Shown here in pieces: positions 43,867 through 52,988 of a DNA stretch of 64,000 bases. The position numbers and the translations under genes are program-made. Origin of the DNA: Paenibacillus oenotherae (GTDB taxonomy: Bacteria; Bacillota; Bacilli; Paenibacillales; Paenibacillaceae); contig NZ_JAHZIJ010000002.1 of assembly GCF_019443105.1 (NCBI RefSeq), positions 124,001 to 188,000 on the forward strand, written 5' to 3'. Below the pieces are notes generated by a model. That model was not told where the DNA came from, did not search any database, and was given only the letters and a program-made list of their open reading frames with translations. Each line of letters starts with the position of its first letter. The first letter of the stretch is position 1.

Positions 43867-46386
43867 TCAGCACCAATGCCAAGGATCCGGTATGCAGGCA
43901 GGCGGCTTCGGCGGTGTGGCAGCCGTCATCATGGCCTCCCAGGTCAGATGCTGCGGAGGCTTCTGATTCAAGTACTGCTGCAGCTTCTGCCCATTCGGAC
44001 AGGTTGTCGTGCCGTCCATCACATCCTGCGTCAATTCCGTAGTAGCGAGGACAACCCGCACCTGTTCGAGCGTATGTGTATCATCCGGACGAATGACCAT
44101 CAACACGGAGCCGTAGACATGCAGCGTACCGTCGCTGTTGCTGATCACATAGAACTCGACATAACCTTGCTGCAGTTGGGTAGTATCTGTACTTATATTC
44201 GTCATATGCCATTTGCTGCCCGCAATGATAACCATGTCGATCTTCGCCGAGGACAGCAGCGGATAGCCGTTCGTGCTGAACGCAGTTTGGATATCCTGCG
44301 CAAGATTCTGGGCATCGAACTCGGCAGTCATCGATTGCGGCAGCTGGAACAGCGGCACGCCTATCGGACCTCCGGATACATAGAGCAGAGTACCGATCTT
44401 AATAATCGAATAGACAGGATAGATCGTGTTGGAACCATTGCTGATCGTCCAGCAGTTGCCCAGTGTAACGACCGTCACTTTCGCGTTGGTATCCAGAGGG
44501 TAGTTATTGTTCTGGAACTGCTGCCTTAACGCCGAAGAAATCGTCCCATTGTCCAGATCGGTAGAATAGGTAGACGGGAGATTGAAGAATGGCCCTTCAT
44601 TCAACGATACGGCTGCATTCGTCAGAACCGCATTCTGAAGCTGCGCTTGCTGAAAGGTTGTTCCTTGCATATTAGCGAATGCGAGCGAGGTTTGCTTCTT
44701 ATTGATGGAAGGGGTCAGGAATGTGCCATTCATCGTCGTCCCGATCAGATTCGAAGAATCCAGATTCGCACCGTACATGCGCGCTTGAGAGAAGTCCATA
44801 CTGGCAAGATTAGCATTGGCAAGATCCGCTTCCTCCAGATCCGCATTGTCCGCCTTGGCCAGATTGCCGTACCAATTGACGCCGGACATGTTGACAGCGT
44901 ACAAATTGGCATCAGTGAAAATAGCATTCGGCATATAAGCACCCGCCAACACCGCGGCATCATTGCTTGACACATACAGCCAGACATACAAAACAGAGCC
45001 GCCGTTTGTAATGGTGTAGACGGTGTTGTTATCGGTAATGACCCAATCCTGGCTTGGAATGCGCACCGTTAATGTGGCCGCGCTTGACAACGGGTGACCC
45101 GCCGCTTGAAAAGCTTGACTGATTCCCGTCGTGATCGCGCCGCCGTTCAGATCCCCGATCAGCGAGGTGCTGAGCGTGAAAGCTTCCTGCTTGGCGCCAA
45201 GCTGGGCACCTGTAAGGTTAGCTCCTGTCAGCGTTGCATTGGACATGCTCGCACTGAACAGCTTGACGCCGTTCTTGAGCGAGGCGTTCGTCAGATTGGC
45301 GAAGCTGAAATCCGTACCCGTCAGATCACAGCCATCCAATAGCCCGCCTGTCAAATCCGCATGGGTAAAGGTAACGCCTGGCAGTGCGCAATTCAAGAAG
45401 CGCACATTCTGCAGGCTTGTTCCGGTAAAGTTCGTATGAGCATCAATTTCCGCAGTCGTTAAATCCGCATTATTCATATTGGCGCCGCTCAGCGTTGCCC
45501 CTGGAATGTGGATGCTGTTCACGTTGGCAAGCAGCAGATTCGCACCGGTCAAATCAGCATCCGCCAATACGGTTCCGATAAGTATCGCACCATACAGATT
45601 GGCTTTGGCCATCGCTGAACCCGTCAGGTCGGCGCCGTCAATCGAAGCATCAGTCAGATTAGCGCTTGTGAAATTGCAATTCTTCATCGTCGCATCAGAC
45701 AGTACCGCAAATTTCATAGTGGCGTTGGAGAAGTCGGTGTCCGCTGCTGTGCATTTGGGCATTATGACGTAATTCATTTGCGCGCCGGTGAAGACAGCCT
45801 GCGACAGGATCGTATCCGGTCCTTGAAAGGTAGCCTCGAATAAAGTCGCGTTCGCAAAATTCGCATTCGTCATATTACAACCCGAGAAATCCACATAGCT
45901 GACGTCCGCGCTGGCCAAATAAGCCCATGTTAAATCGGCGTCGTGAATAACCGAGGATTGCTGAATTTGCGCAAGGCCCGGCGTTATACTTTGTTGAATG
46001 AACTGCGCCGTTGCCGGCGGATTGCTTGCAGCGACGCGGGTTACAGTGCTTCCGCTCATATTCACCGCATACTGCACGCCTGAAGCTTGCTCAATCAGAT
46101 TGACATTAGTGCCTGCTGTTTGCAGAATGAACAGCGCCGGAGAGCCGTCCCGCCCTGCCGTCGCTGTATAGGAACTGCCCCCGTATACCAAATAGCTTCC
46201 ATTAGCTGCCTGCAGCCAAAATCCGCTCGCGCTGTCGCCATACGCATTAAAGCGCTGGTCGGCAGCGGCGGAAGAAGCCTGGACGGCTACCAACGTTGCG
46301 GTAGACTCATCCAGGCTCAATAAGGAGCTGCCTGCGGGATTACTGAATGCCCACTTGCCAATAAATGTCATCGAATCCGAAGACAT
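43867..46386 (-). CDS. Pentapeptide-repeat protein with recurrent unnamed domain
   Basis: An 839-residue protein. I start it at ATG 46386, because the upstream ATG (46392) is only 1 bp from AGGAGG. An N-terminal beta-trefoil-like part (about 1-130) precedes two blocks of pentapeptide repeats (A-D/N-L-x-x; about 150-400 and 480-590), which form a right-handed quadrilateral helix. Between and after them are three copies of a domain of about 65 residues: 'DL(D/N)-x-G-x-I-x-x-A-L ... W-x-I-x-(D/N)-x-x-x-x-Y ... L-x-V'. One related domain also occurs in the 1304-aa protein. There is no signal peptide. It sits in the PKS operon and probably acts as a scaffold or interaction protein. Confidence 0.75.
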   Translation of the reverse strand: MSSDSMTFIGKWAFSNPAGSSLLSLDESTATLVAVQASSAAADQRFNAYGDSASGFWLQAANGSYLVYGGSSYTATAGRDGSPALFILQTAGTNVNLIEQASGVQYAVNMSGSTVTRVAASNPPATAQFIQQSITPGLAQIQQSSVIHDADLTWAYLASADVSYVDFSGCNMTNANFANATLFEATFQGPDTILSQAVFTGAQMNYVIMPKCTAADTDFSNATMKFAVLSDATMKNCNFTSANLTDASIDGADLTGSAMAKANLYGAILIGTVLADADLTGANLLLANVNSIHIPGATLSGANMNNADLTTAEIDAHTNFTGTSLQNVRFLNCALPGVTFTHADLTGGLLDGCDLTGTDFSFANLTNASLKNGVKLFSASMSNATLTGANLTGAQLGAKQEAFTLSTSLIGDLNGGAITTGISQAFQAAGHPLSSAATLTVRIPSQDWVITDNNTVYTITNGGSVLYVWLYVSSNDAAVLAGAYMPNAIFTDANLYAVNMSGVNWYGNLAKADNADLEEADLANANLASMDFSQARMYGANLDSSNLIGTTMNGTFLTPSINKKQTSLAFANMQGTTFQQAQLQNAVLTNAAVSLNEGPFFNLPSTYSTDLDNGTISSALRQQFQNNNYPLDTNAKVTVVTLGNCWTISNGSNTIYPVYSIIKIGTLLYVSGGPIGVPLFQLPQSMTAEFDAQNLAQDIQTAFSTNGYPLLSSAKIDMVIIAGSKWHMTNISTDTTQLQQGYVEFYVISNSDGTLHVYGSVLMVIRPDDTHTLEQVRVVLATTELTQDVMDGTTTCPNGQKLQQYLNQKPPQHLTWEAMMTAATPPKPPACIPDPWHWC

Positions 46387-46408
46387 CTCCATTCCTCCTG
46401 CCCTTACA

Positions 46409-47128
46409 TTAAATTTGACTAACAGGTTCTACCGTAACAGAGCCATTGCTGCCGTTGGAGCCGGAGTTGCCGGGAACGCCAGCCGCTCCGCCAACACCGT
46501 CATTAGCACTCGACGGGTTCTGCCCGGAAGCCGAGCCGTTCTTGCCGCCGAAGCCGCCAAGACCTCCGAAGCCAGCTGTACCGCCCACTCCGCCGATTCC
46601 GCCGGTCGATTGCCCAAGTGCCGGGATATTGATCGAAGCCGTTACGAATTGTACGAGAATCATGCCGCCGTTGCCGCCATTGCCGCCGTTGCCGCCGTTG
46701 CCGCCATTACTTCCGTTGCCGCCGACTCCGCCAAGAGCCGGAGGAAGCGAGCTGGAGCATTTGGAAGCCTGTTCTCCGGCGTTGCCGCCGTTCGTGCCAT
46801 TGCCGCCATTGCCGCCGTTTCCTCCATTGCCGCCATTGCCGCCGAGGCTGGAGATGGTGATTGGCGATTGCGTAACAATGCTCTGGCATTTCAGTACAAA
46901 ATCAGGGGGAATCGCTCCCGCTCCGCCCTGCTCGCCTATGCCGCCTGAAGAAACTGCATTCTGGCCCGCTTGCCCGTTCGTTGCAGAAGTGCAATTCGGT
47001 TTGTCTTTCTTGTCAAAGGTGCCTGGCGCTCCGTTAGCGCCATTGCTTGCGCCGTTTTGTCCGGCTTGGCCGCTAGCCCCGTTTGCTCCATTAGCGCCTT
47101 GAATGAGAATATCGCAATTTGCGCTCAT
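46409..47128 (-). CDS. Glycine-rich protein (polyglycine-II-like repeats)
   Basis: A 239-residue protein, ATG 47128 with GGAGGG upstream. About half the residues are Gly, in G-G-N-G-G-N and G-A-N-G-A-S type triplets, interrupted by short hydrophobic beta stretches and at least four Cys (residues 5, 45, 80 and 110 region). Such G-x-x/G-G-N repeats fit polyglycine-II helix bundles or PE-PGRS-like proteins. There is no signal peptide, so export would need a dedicated route or a mother-cell or cytoplasmic role. It is 16 bp upstream of the pentapeptide gene and related in composition to the 415-aa protein. The function is unknown. Confidence 0.65.
   Translation of the reverse strand: MSANCDILIQGANGANGASGQAGQNGASNGANGAPGTFDKKDKPNCTSATNGQAGQNAVSSGGIGEQGGAGAIPPDFVLKCQSIVTQSPITISSLGGNGGNGGNGGNGGNGTNGGNAGEQASKCSSSLPPALGGVGGNGSNGGNGGNGGNGGNGGMILVQFVTASINIPALGQSTGGIGGVGGTAGFGGLGGFGGKNGSASGQNPSSANDGVGGAAGVPGNSGSNGSNGSVTVEPVSQI
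46660..46850. repeat. GGN-encoding DNA repeat in the 239-aa gene
   Basis: Short, imperfect tandem units of GCCGCCGTTGCC / GCCGCCATTGCC on the plus strand encode G-G-N repeats on the minus strand. They occur here and at 46740-46850, probably a hotspot for length change. Confidence 0.6.
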
Positions 47129-47155
47129 CGGTTTTCCCTCCTTATATGAGTTCGA

Positions 47156-48403
47156 CTAACCTTGCGGTACGTTATTGATATATACCGTTCCGAGCGTGCC
47201 ATTCTTGCCGTTCGCTCCCGGAGTTCCTGCCGAAGCTCCATTTCCGTTAGGATTGCCTTGACCGCCGTTGCCGCCGTTTCCTGCCGCGCCGCCTTGACCG
47301 CCTTGGCCTTTCGTTGGCGTACCGAGAGAAATCGAGCCGTTCGTTCCTAGTGTCTGGTACGTGCAGTAGATGTTCTGGCCGTTGCCGGAATCGCCGCCCG
47401 CTCCTCCGTTGCCGCCCGTTCCGCCTTGGCCGCCTTTACCTTGAGCACCTGTAGAGCAATACGAGGTTGAGTTCCCTCCAGGTCCGCCCTGACCGCCATT
47501 GCCGCCGTTGCCGCCAGCACCGCCAGCGCCGCCATTGCCGCCGCAGGACATCAAAATAACAGGACCTTCTACTGTCGTAAACGTCGCTCTAACGACCTGA
47601 GCGTCAGTACCGCGCGAACCGTTGCCGCCTCCGGTTCCGTTGTAGCCAGTGCCGCCCGTATCGCCTTGGCCCGCTCCAGTGGAACAAGAGCTCTTGCCAT
47701 CGGAGCCCGCGCTGCCTTGGTTGCCCGTATTGCCGTTGCCGCCATTGCCGCCCGCTGCTCCGTTCTGTCCATCTGGACCGACGCTGATAAAGTTATTCGT
47801 CGGCTGCGTAGTGCTGTCCGTTTGTTGGATCAGATTGTCAGCGAGCAATGTTGCATTCGCCTGATTGATGATTTGCCCGCCTGGCTGGATCGTAACCGTG
47901 CCGAAGCTGAATGAGGCAGGCTGATCGCCGTTGCCGCTGAGAATAAGCGGATTGTCCTTCGTGACAACTACGTCCTGTGCGGCAAACACAGCCAGCTGCG
48001 CCGGGAAAAAGTGCTTCTGAAGCGCATCCTTATAGGACTGTACATTCTGCGAGTTGCCATAAACATAGGTTTGATATGCTTGACACAGGTCTGATTTCTG
48101 CGTCACTGACAATTCGGAATAGGGAAGGCTGGTCAAAGCGGCATCACAGGCAGCAAGCGGAGCATGATGCTCTGCCATCAGGTTGTTATGATACACTTCA
48201 TCCGGATTGCCTCCGAATTGCTTGAAATCATCAATGTTTTGAATCGTCACATAGGTTGGCTTGATAACCGAATCATGATCAGGATGCGCCGAAATATAAG
48301 TCGGTCCCGGAGTATCTCCTGTATTGATTGTAGCTGTGTGGACAATAGCATCTGTAAGATTGAATTTGCTCATGAACTGATTACGGATTGTTTGTGCATT
48401 CAT
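47156..48403 (-). CDS. Two-part protein: paralogous N-domain plus glycine-rich tail
   Basis: A 415-residue protein, ATG 48403 with AGGAGGCG upstream. Residues about 1-190 are homologous to the 204-aa protein upstream: T-I-N-T-G-D-T-P-G-P-T-Y-I-S against T-I-T-T-G-G-T-A-G-P-T-Y-L-S, and D-V-V-V-T-K-D-N-P-L-I-L against D-I-V-V-T-A-N-N-P-L-I-I. After about residue 200 comes a Gly-rich region (G-G-N-G-G-A-G-G, G-Q-G-G-P-G-G) with Cys in S-C-S-T-G and S-Y-C-S-T-G contexts, giving a PGRS-like tail. There is no signal peptide. It lies 27 bp before the 239-aa gene. Function unknown. Confidence 0.7.
   Translation of the reverse strand: MNAQTIRNQFMSKFNLTDAIVHTATINTGDTPGPTYISAHPDHDSVIKPTYVTIQNIDDFKQFGGNPDEVYHNNLMAEHHAPLAACDAALTSLPYSELSVTQKSDLCQAYQTYVYGNSQNVQSYKDALQKHFFPAQLAVFAAQDVVVTKDNPLILSGNGDQPASFSFGTVTIQPGGQIINQANATLLADNLIQQTDSTTQPTNNFISVGPDGQNGAAGGNGGNGNTGNQGSAGSDGKSSCSTGAGQGDTGGTGYNGTGGGNGSRGTDAQVVRATFTTVEGPVILMSCGGNGGAGGAGGNGGNGGQGGPGGNSTSYCSTGAQGKGGQGGTGGNGGAGGDSGNGQNIYCTYQTLGTNGSISLGTPTKGQGGQGGAAGNGGNGGQGNPNGNGASAGTPGANGKNGTLGTVYINNVPQG
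47250..47560. repeat. GGN/GGA-encoding DNA repeat in the 415-aa gene
   Basis: Repeating CCGCCATTGCC and CCGCCTTGACC units on the plus strand. These encode the Gly-rich tail on the minus strand. A second cluster is at 47660-47760. Confidence 0.5.
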
Positions 48404-48428
48404 TAATAAACGCCTCCTGAATTTTCAA

Positions 48429-48992
48429 TTATTGTTTAGTAAATGTATTAACCGTCATAATGACTGGAGCGTCGCAAATAATCTGCCCGCCCTGCTCAAG
48501 GGTAACTGTATTGAATGTGACAATAACCGGGTCATGGCCATGAGGCTCAATGATCAATGGATTGTTAGCGGTTACAACGATATCCTCACCCGCATATGCA
48601 GTTGCGCTCATCGGGAAATACCGTGCATTCACGATACCGGTATAGCTGTTCACCGCATCGCTGTGTCCAAGCACAATCGCCCTCAGCGCCGAATATACAT
48701 CCAGCTCGTCGGATTCCGTTAGCTCATGCTTCTGCAACGTGTTTTTGTCCTGCGGCCAAGGAGCAGGCACGGCACCTAATTGACTGCTGCTTGCTGCTTT
48801 GGCGCCTACAATCGCCTTCAATTCTTCCACGCTGTTAATAACAATCGTTTTCGCCGGAATAGCGGATGAAAATTGCGGATTGCTCGACAAGTAAGTCGGT
48901 CCCGCCGTGCCTCCGGTTGTGATCGTACCCTTCTGAACATCAGCATCGGTTAGGCCGATCTGCTGCAGCGCCTGGCTGACTAAGTCCCCCAC
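48429..48992 (-). CDS. Small paralogue of the 415-aa N-domain
   Basis: A 187-residue protein from GTG 48992, preferred because AAGGGGAGG lies 8 bp upstream. An earlier in-frame TTG (49043) has no ribosome site and would give 204 residues. The whole protein corresponds to the N-terminal domain of the 415-aa protein, with motifs G-P-T-Y-L-S and N-P-L-I-I and a beta-rich end (T-V-T-L-E-Q-G-G-Q-I-I). There is no signal peptide or Gly-rich tail, and the family is not recognised. It lies 81 bp after the 1304-aa gene and 25 bp before the 415-aa gene. Its job is unknown. Confidence 0.7.
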   Translation of the reverse strand: MGDLVSQALQQIGLTDADVQKGTITTGGTAGPTYLSSNPQFSSAIPAKTIVINSVEELKAIVGAKAASSSQLGAVPAPWPQDKNTLQKHELTESDELDVYSALRAIVLGHSDAVNSYTGIVNARYFPMSATAYAGEDIVVTANNPLIIEPHGHDPVIVTFNTVTLEQGGQIICDAPVIMTVNTFTKQ

Positions 48993-49073
48993 TATGCTTA
49001 CCTCCCCTTCTTGAATCGGGTATGCCTGCCCGCATCGGTTCAAGACCTTTGCGGGCTGTGGCTCCCTTAACGA

Positions 49074-52000
49074 TTAATTGACTGGTATGGAATAAACCTC
49101 AAGGCTGGAACCGCTGCGAATGACATCAAAAGATTGTGTCGGATCGCTAACCGTCCAATAACCGCTCTGGCTGACGGTTGTAATTACGATCGGGTTCACC
49201 AGCGTGATGCCGTTAGCGGCGAAATCCGCCTGAACAGCAGCCGTATTCGCATTCTCGAAATCCGGCTGCTTGCTAAGATCCAGATCAAACAGCGGCGGAG
49301 TCGGCACCCAGTGACTGATGGACGGCTCGGTTATTTTGTTCGGGCCAATAGTCGGCTCGTAATTGAGCGTATACACGTTGCGCCATACATCAACGACGAG
49401 ACGGGCTGCGCTCACATACTGCGGATTCGTTGGCTGCAAGCGGGAATCAGGCGTTCTCACAAGGAATGAGCCGTCCGGATTGTACAGATCCAGCGTGTAG
49501 TCGCTCGGATTTTTACCGCCCGCCACATAGGACAGGACGTAGATGTAGCCCTTCGCTTCCACCGCCACATCCAGATACGTAATGTCCGTGCGGTTGTCCG
49601 GATTGTACAGCGCCATATACGAGAGATAGCGGTTTACATTAAGCACCGAGCTGTTGACCGGATCAGCGGCAATATAGTAGGATTGCGCCCCGTTCCAATC
49701 CTCAACAACCCAGATGCTGCCCTTCGCACGCACATCGACGGTCACGTTGTTCAGCACATCGAATACATTCAGTACCGAAGTCGCTTTAGTAATGTTATAG
49801 ACGGCATTTCTGCTTGGATCCGTGATCGACCACTCCGTGCCGGCTGTTACGACCGTTACATAAGAGCTGATCGCATGATTATTCATATCGTTGCTGTCAT
49901 ACGACAGATACACGCCTTGATTGGCAAAAGCGTTAATGATGTTCGTCGTGAGCGTCGCGCTGTCCAGATCTGTTGACAGAGACGAACTCAAATCGAAAAT
50001 ATGCGTCAAGCCGTGATTCTGGAATTGCTGCTGAAGAGCCGCAGAGAAGACGCCATTGTCCAGATCAGCCGTATAATCCGCAGCGCTCAGCGTGAACAGC
50101 GACTCACCCATAAAGCTGGCTACCGGATTGCCCTTCGTGTCGAAGGATTGAATACGCCTGTTCAGCGTTTCGAGAATGAGAACACGGCCGTCAGGGGTTA
50201 CCGCAATCGCTTTTGGCCCTTGCAGCAAGCCTTGTCTGACACCCATTCCGGATACCATCTGCGCATCCTGCGCATGTGCATCATCGGATGGCTCACTCGG
50301 AATTTGCAAAATTTCCATCTTGCTGTCCTTCCAGCTCACGCCGATAACCGATCCCTGCGGATGGACAACCATGGCATCCATGTTCGACAGGTTGAATCGG
50401 CCCCAGCTCTTCAGATTCGGATCGTTCAAGCCGAAGCCGCTCTCTCCGTCCATCAAATTGACTTGACGCAGATTGAACTGATTGTTCCGCGTATCAAGGA
50501 CGAAATTGTTCGTGCTGATCGGCTGATCTGCACCGCCATCAGGCTGAAGGCCGAACTGGTCGTAGGCAATATACGGCTGAACAGTAAATTGCACTTCAGA
50601 TGTTTTGAAGCGGGATTGCGGATCCGCAAGCACCGACAGGTTCTGTGCCCGGTAATTTTGTCCGGAAGCGCTCCACACATAGCCGATCTCGAAGGCCTGG
50701 CCGTTCAGCGTAATATCTACAGGCTTGCAGATATAGTTGCCGCCGCTGCTGCAATCAAGATTGGCAACGGTAGCCGTCGGCAGATCTCCGGCATGCCAGA
50801 TATGCTTATCCAAAGCCGCATCGTAGATGATTTTTTCCTTATAGTCGTACTGGGTATCCTGCGTGAGCGGAACCAGAATTTCCGTGATGTTCTCGTTAAG
50901 CGTCAATGAGGTGGAACCGCTGTCCGGGAAGGCCGGTATCCAATCGCTCTGATATTTGCCGCACAGCCAGCCGCTGCTGGAATAGATGCCTGCAATAATT
51001 TGAATGTTGCCGCCTACCGGAAGATTCGAGAAGGTCAGATTCAAAGGCGTGTTTGAAGTTACTTCCGGCATCTTGCCGCGAAGCACGAAGTTCGTACCGC
51101 CCTGATATTGAACCGTAACCTGATAATGATCCGATACAGCAGGCCATACAGCAGTATCCGGATTGCCAGCCTCGCCATGCGCAGGATCTGGATGCAGATT
51201 GAATTGCAGATCCATCGCACGCGAAATGTCTACCGTCAGCGTAGCTGGAGAAGACAGAATCTCGCCTGTCGATACCGCCATCTCGGCAAAGTTAATCGCC
51301 ATGTTCGCAGCGCGCAATGCCCAGCCGACGAACGGCACATTGTCCTCAAGCTCAGCAACCGTAATTTGCTCGGTTACATAGAGCGCCAGCTTCTCAAGCC
51401 CTTTGGCAAGCAGGATGCCTGCCATTGCGTCCGCAAAGGCGAACAGCACGGACTTGGCATTCGTCAAAGCGGCTGCAGTCGCTACGCCTCCCCCTACAAT
51501 CGGGAATGCTACAGCAAGGGCGGCGACCACATTATCAATATCCTTTACGAAATCGCTGAACCACTTCGAGTTAGTAATGGCCGCTCCTGCAATGAGGAAT
51601 ATCGACGGGATGCCGTACTGGAATATGCCTGTCAGTATTGCACCGGACGGATCGACATCGCCATCCCATCTCGACGTGCCAAGGCAGCCGAACAGCAGCT
51701 TTAATGAAGTTGCGTCATCCGGGAATACGAATGACAGCTTCGTCGGATCTGTCGGCATCGGAATGCCGAGAATCGTATTAACGGCCGAGACGCTGGAGAT
51801 GAATTTCTTCTGGTCGGTCTCGAACCAGCTCTGAATAGCAGATGGAAGACGCTCCTGCCAGCCTGCCGGATTTGAGATCGGGTCGCCCTTCTCATTGAAG
51901 AATTGCGCATAGGCGGTAAGCGAGCGCAGGAATGTATTTTTTACCTCGATCGAAAAGGTTTTGTCGCTGTTAAATGACAGCGTATCGGAATAGATGTTCA

Positions 52001-52988
52001 AGCCATGGTTCGGCGTCTCTTCCTTAACCGTCCACTTGTACGTAGGGGCTGCTGCCGCCAGCGTCGTTCTCTTCGCCGCGTACGACTTGTGCAGCGCGTT
52101 GCTGGAGGTGACGTCGTCCTGCTGATACGCAGTCTTCCCTTGATTCACAGTCCATGTCTGATTCTGCAAGGTGGTATCATTGCTTGCCGACTGCATAGCG
52201 CTGGTCATAGGCGAAGTTGCGTTCTGCACGGTCAAGTCCGACCAGCTGTAGATATAGATCGGATCGCCGGCTTTGCGTGTACCCATATCGTATCCGTAAG
52301 TCAGCGGATTGCCGTATTGATCGACGGAACTTTTAATGGTTGCCCATCCGCCTGTAGAGGACGCCGGACCTTGCTTGCTTATAATAGTTGCCAGATTATA
52401 CACTGCGTTATATTGGGCCGGATTAACATTCTGTGGGGGAGCAATGTGGTCGTTCATAACAACGTTAGCGGTATATGGCTTGTTGGAGGACAGCTCAGGA
52501 TAATGGAATAATATTGACGTAGCGATATCCCATGGGCTTTGCAGGTTATCGGCATCTACGTTCGCTTCAAGCGCATGCTCGTCGCTAAGATTCGTTACGC
52601 CGAAATGCGACAGCTTGGCATGAACATGCGCTGCATTGCTTTTCAGCTTGTTTTGAATGTGCTTTTCACGGTGAATCTTAGGAATATGTATGGACATATG
52701 ATGTAGTTTGGGAAGGTAAATATTTTCGTCATCATCAGGAGAGGTTACGCGAATACGAAGTAAACGATCGGTTGGGAAATGCGCTTCAGGCGCAACTACA
52801 TAGTGAGTGAAGCGTTGACGGTGTTCTTCAGGAATAAGTCCCAATGCCTTGTTGGTGCGGGACGCTTCGAGCAGCGTTTGGGTAGTGTGTGCCTGCAGTT
52901 CATACTTGTCTGTACCAATGTGCAGCGTAAGTTTCTCATTCGCTTTCGCTGAGCCGGATACAAGTTCAAAATGCAACGTTCTGGTCAT
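49074..52988 (-). CDS. Large NHL-repeat-type protein, first gene of the PKS operon
   Basis: A 1304-residue protein, ATG 52988 with AAAAGGAG 9 bp upstream. A charged beta-rich N-terminal part (about 1-150) has no counterpart in the 844-aa protein. The next sections match that protein: Y-N-L-A-T-I-I-S-K-Q-G-P-A-S-S-T-G-G-W, a hydrophobic Ala-rich region at about 460-590, V-A-N-L-D-C-S and an NHL segment with G-L-L-Q-G-P-K-A-I-A-V-T-P-D-G. Two or three copies of the domain of about 65 residues (D-L-D-N-G-V-F-S-A-A-L ... W-S-I-T-D) are inserted after the NHL segment and at the end. There is no signal peptide. The hydrophobic stretch could insert into membranes or bury in a lipid-binding cavity. 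The function is unknown. Confidence 0.7.
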   Translation of the reverse strand: MTRTLHFELVSGSAKANEKLTLHIGTDKYELQAHTTQTLLEASRTNKALGLIPEEHRQRFTHYVVAPEAHFPTDRLLRIRVTSPDDDENIYLPKLHHMSIHIPKIHREKHIQNKLKSNAAHVHAKLSHFGVTNLSDEHALEANVDADNLQSPWDIATSILFHYPELSSNKPYTANVVMNDHIAPPQNVNPAQYNAVYNLATIISKQGPASSTGGWATIKSSVDQYGNPLTYGYDMGTRKAGDPIYIYSWSDLTVQNATSPMTSAMQSASNDTTLQNQTWTVNQGKTAYQQDDVTSSNALHKSYAAKRTTLAAAAPTYKWTVKEETPNHGLNIYSDTLSFNSDKTFSIEVKNTFLRSLTAYAQFFNEKGDPISNPAGWQERLPSAIQSWFETDQKKFISSVSAVNTILGIPMPTDPTKLSFVFPDDATSLKLLFGCLGTSRWDGDVDPSGAILTGIFQYGIPSIFLIAGAAITNSKWFSDFVKDIDNVVAALAVAFPIVGGGVATAAALTNAKSVLFAFADAMAGILLAKGLEKLALYVTEQITVAELEDNVPFVGWALRAANMAINFAEMAVSTGEILSSPATLTVDISRAMDLQFNLHPDPAHGEAGNPDTAVWPAVSDHYQVTVQYQGGTNFVLRGKMPEVTSNTPLNLTFSNLPVGGNIQIIAGIYSSSGWLCGKYQSDWIPAFPDSGSTSLTLNENITEILVPLTQDTQYDYKEKIIYDAALDKHIWHAGDLPTATVANLDCSSGGNYICKPVDITLNGQAFEIGYVWSASGQNYRAQNLSVLADPQSRFKTSEVQFTVQPYIAYDQFGLQPDGGADQPISTNNFVLDTRNNQFNLRQVNLMDGESGFGLNDPNLKSWGRFNLSNMDAMVVHPQGSVIGVSWKDSKMEILQIPSEPSDDAHAQDAQMVSGMGVRQGLLQGPKAIAVTPDGRVLILETLNRRIQSFDTKGNPVASFMGESLFTLSAADYTADLDNGVFSAALQQQFQNHGLTHIFDLSSSLSTDLDSATLTTNIINAFANQGVYLSYDSNDMNNHAISSYVTVVTAGTEWSITDPSRNAVYNITKATSVLNVFDVLNNVTVDVRAKGSIWVVEDWNGAQSYYIAADPVNSSVLNVNRYLSYMALYNPDNRTDITYLDVAVEAKGYIYVLSYVAGGKNPSDYTLDLYNPDGSFLVRTPDSRLQPTNPQYVSAARLVVDVWRNVYTLNYEPTIGPNKITEPSISHWVPTPPLFDLDLSKQPDFENANTAAVQADFAANGITLVNPIVITTVSQSGYWTVSDPTQSFDVIRSGSSLEVYSIPVN

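Noticed and set aside
46446-47102. Long plus-strand open frame rich in Pro (P-P-L-P-P-L-P)
   Set aside because: It is the antisense of the Gly-rich coding repeats (GCC/CCG units) and has no ribosome site. The minus-strand frame has operon context.
46660-47760. CRISPR-like or tandem-repeat array
   Set aside because: The repeats are short coding triplet units without spacers of uniform size, so they are protein repeats, not CRISPR.
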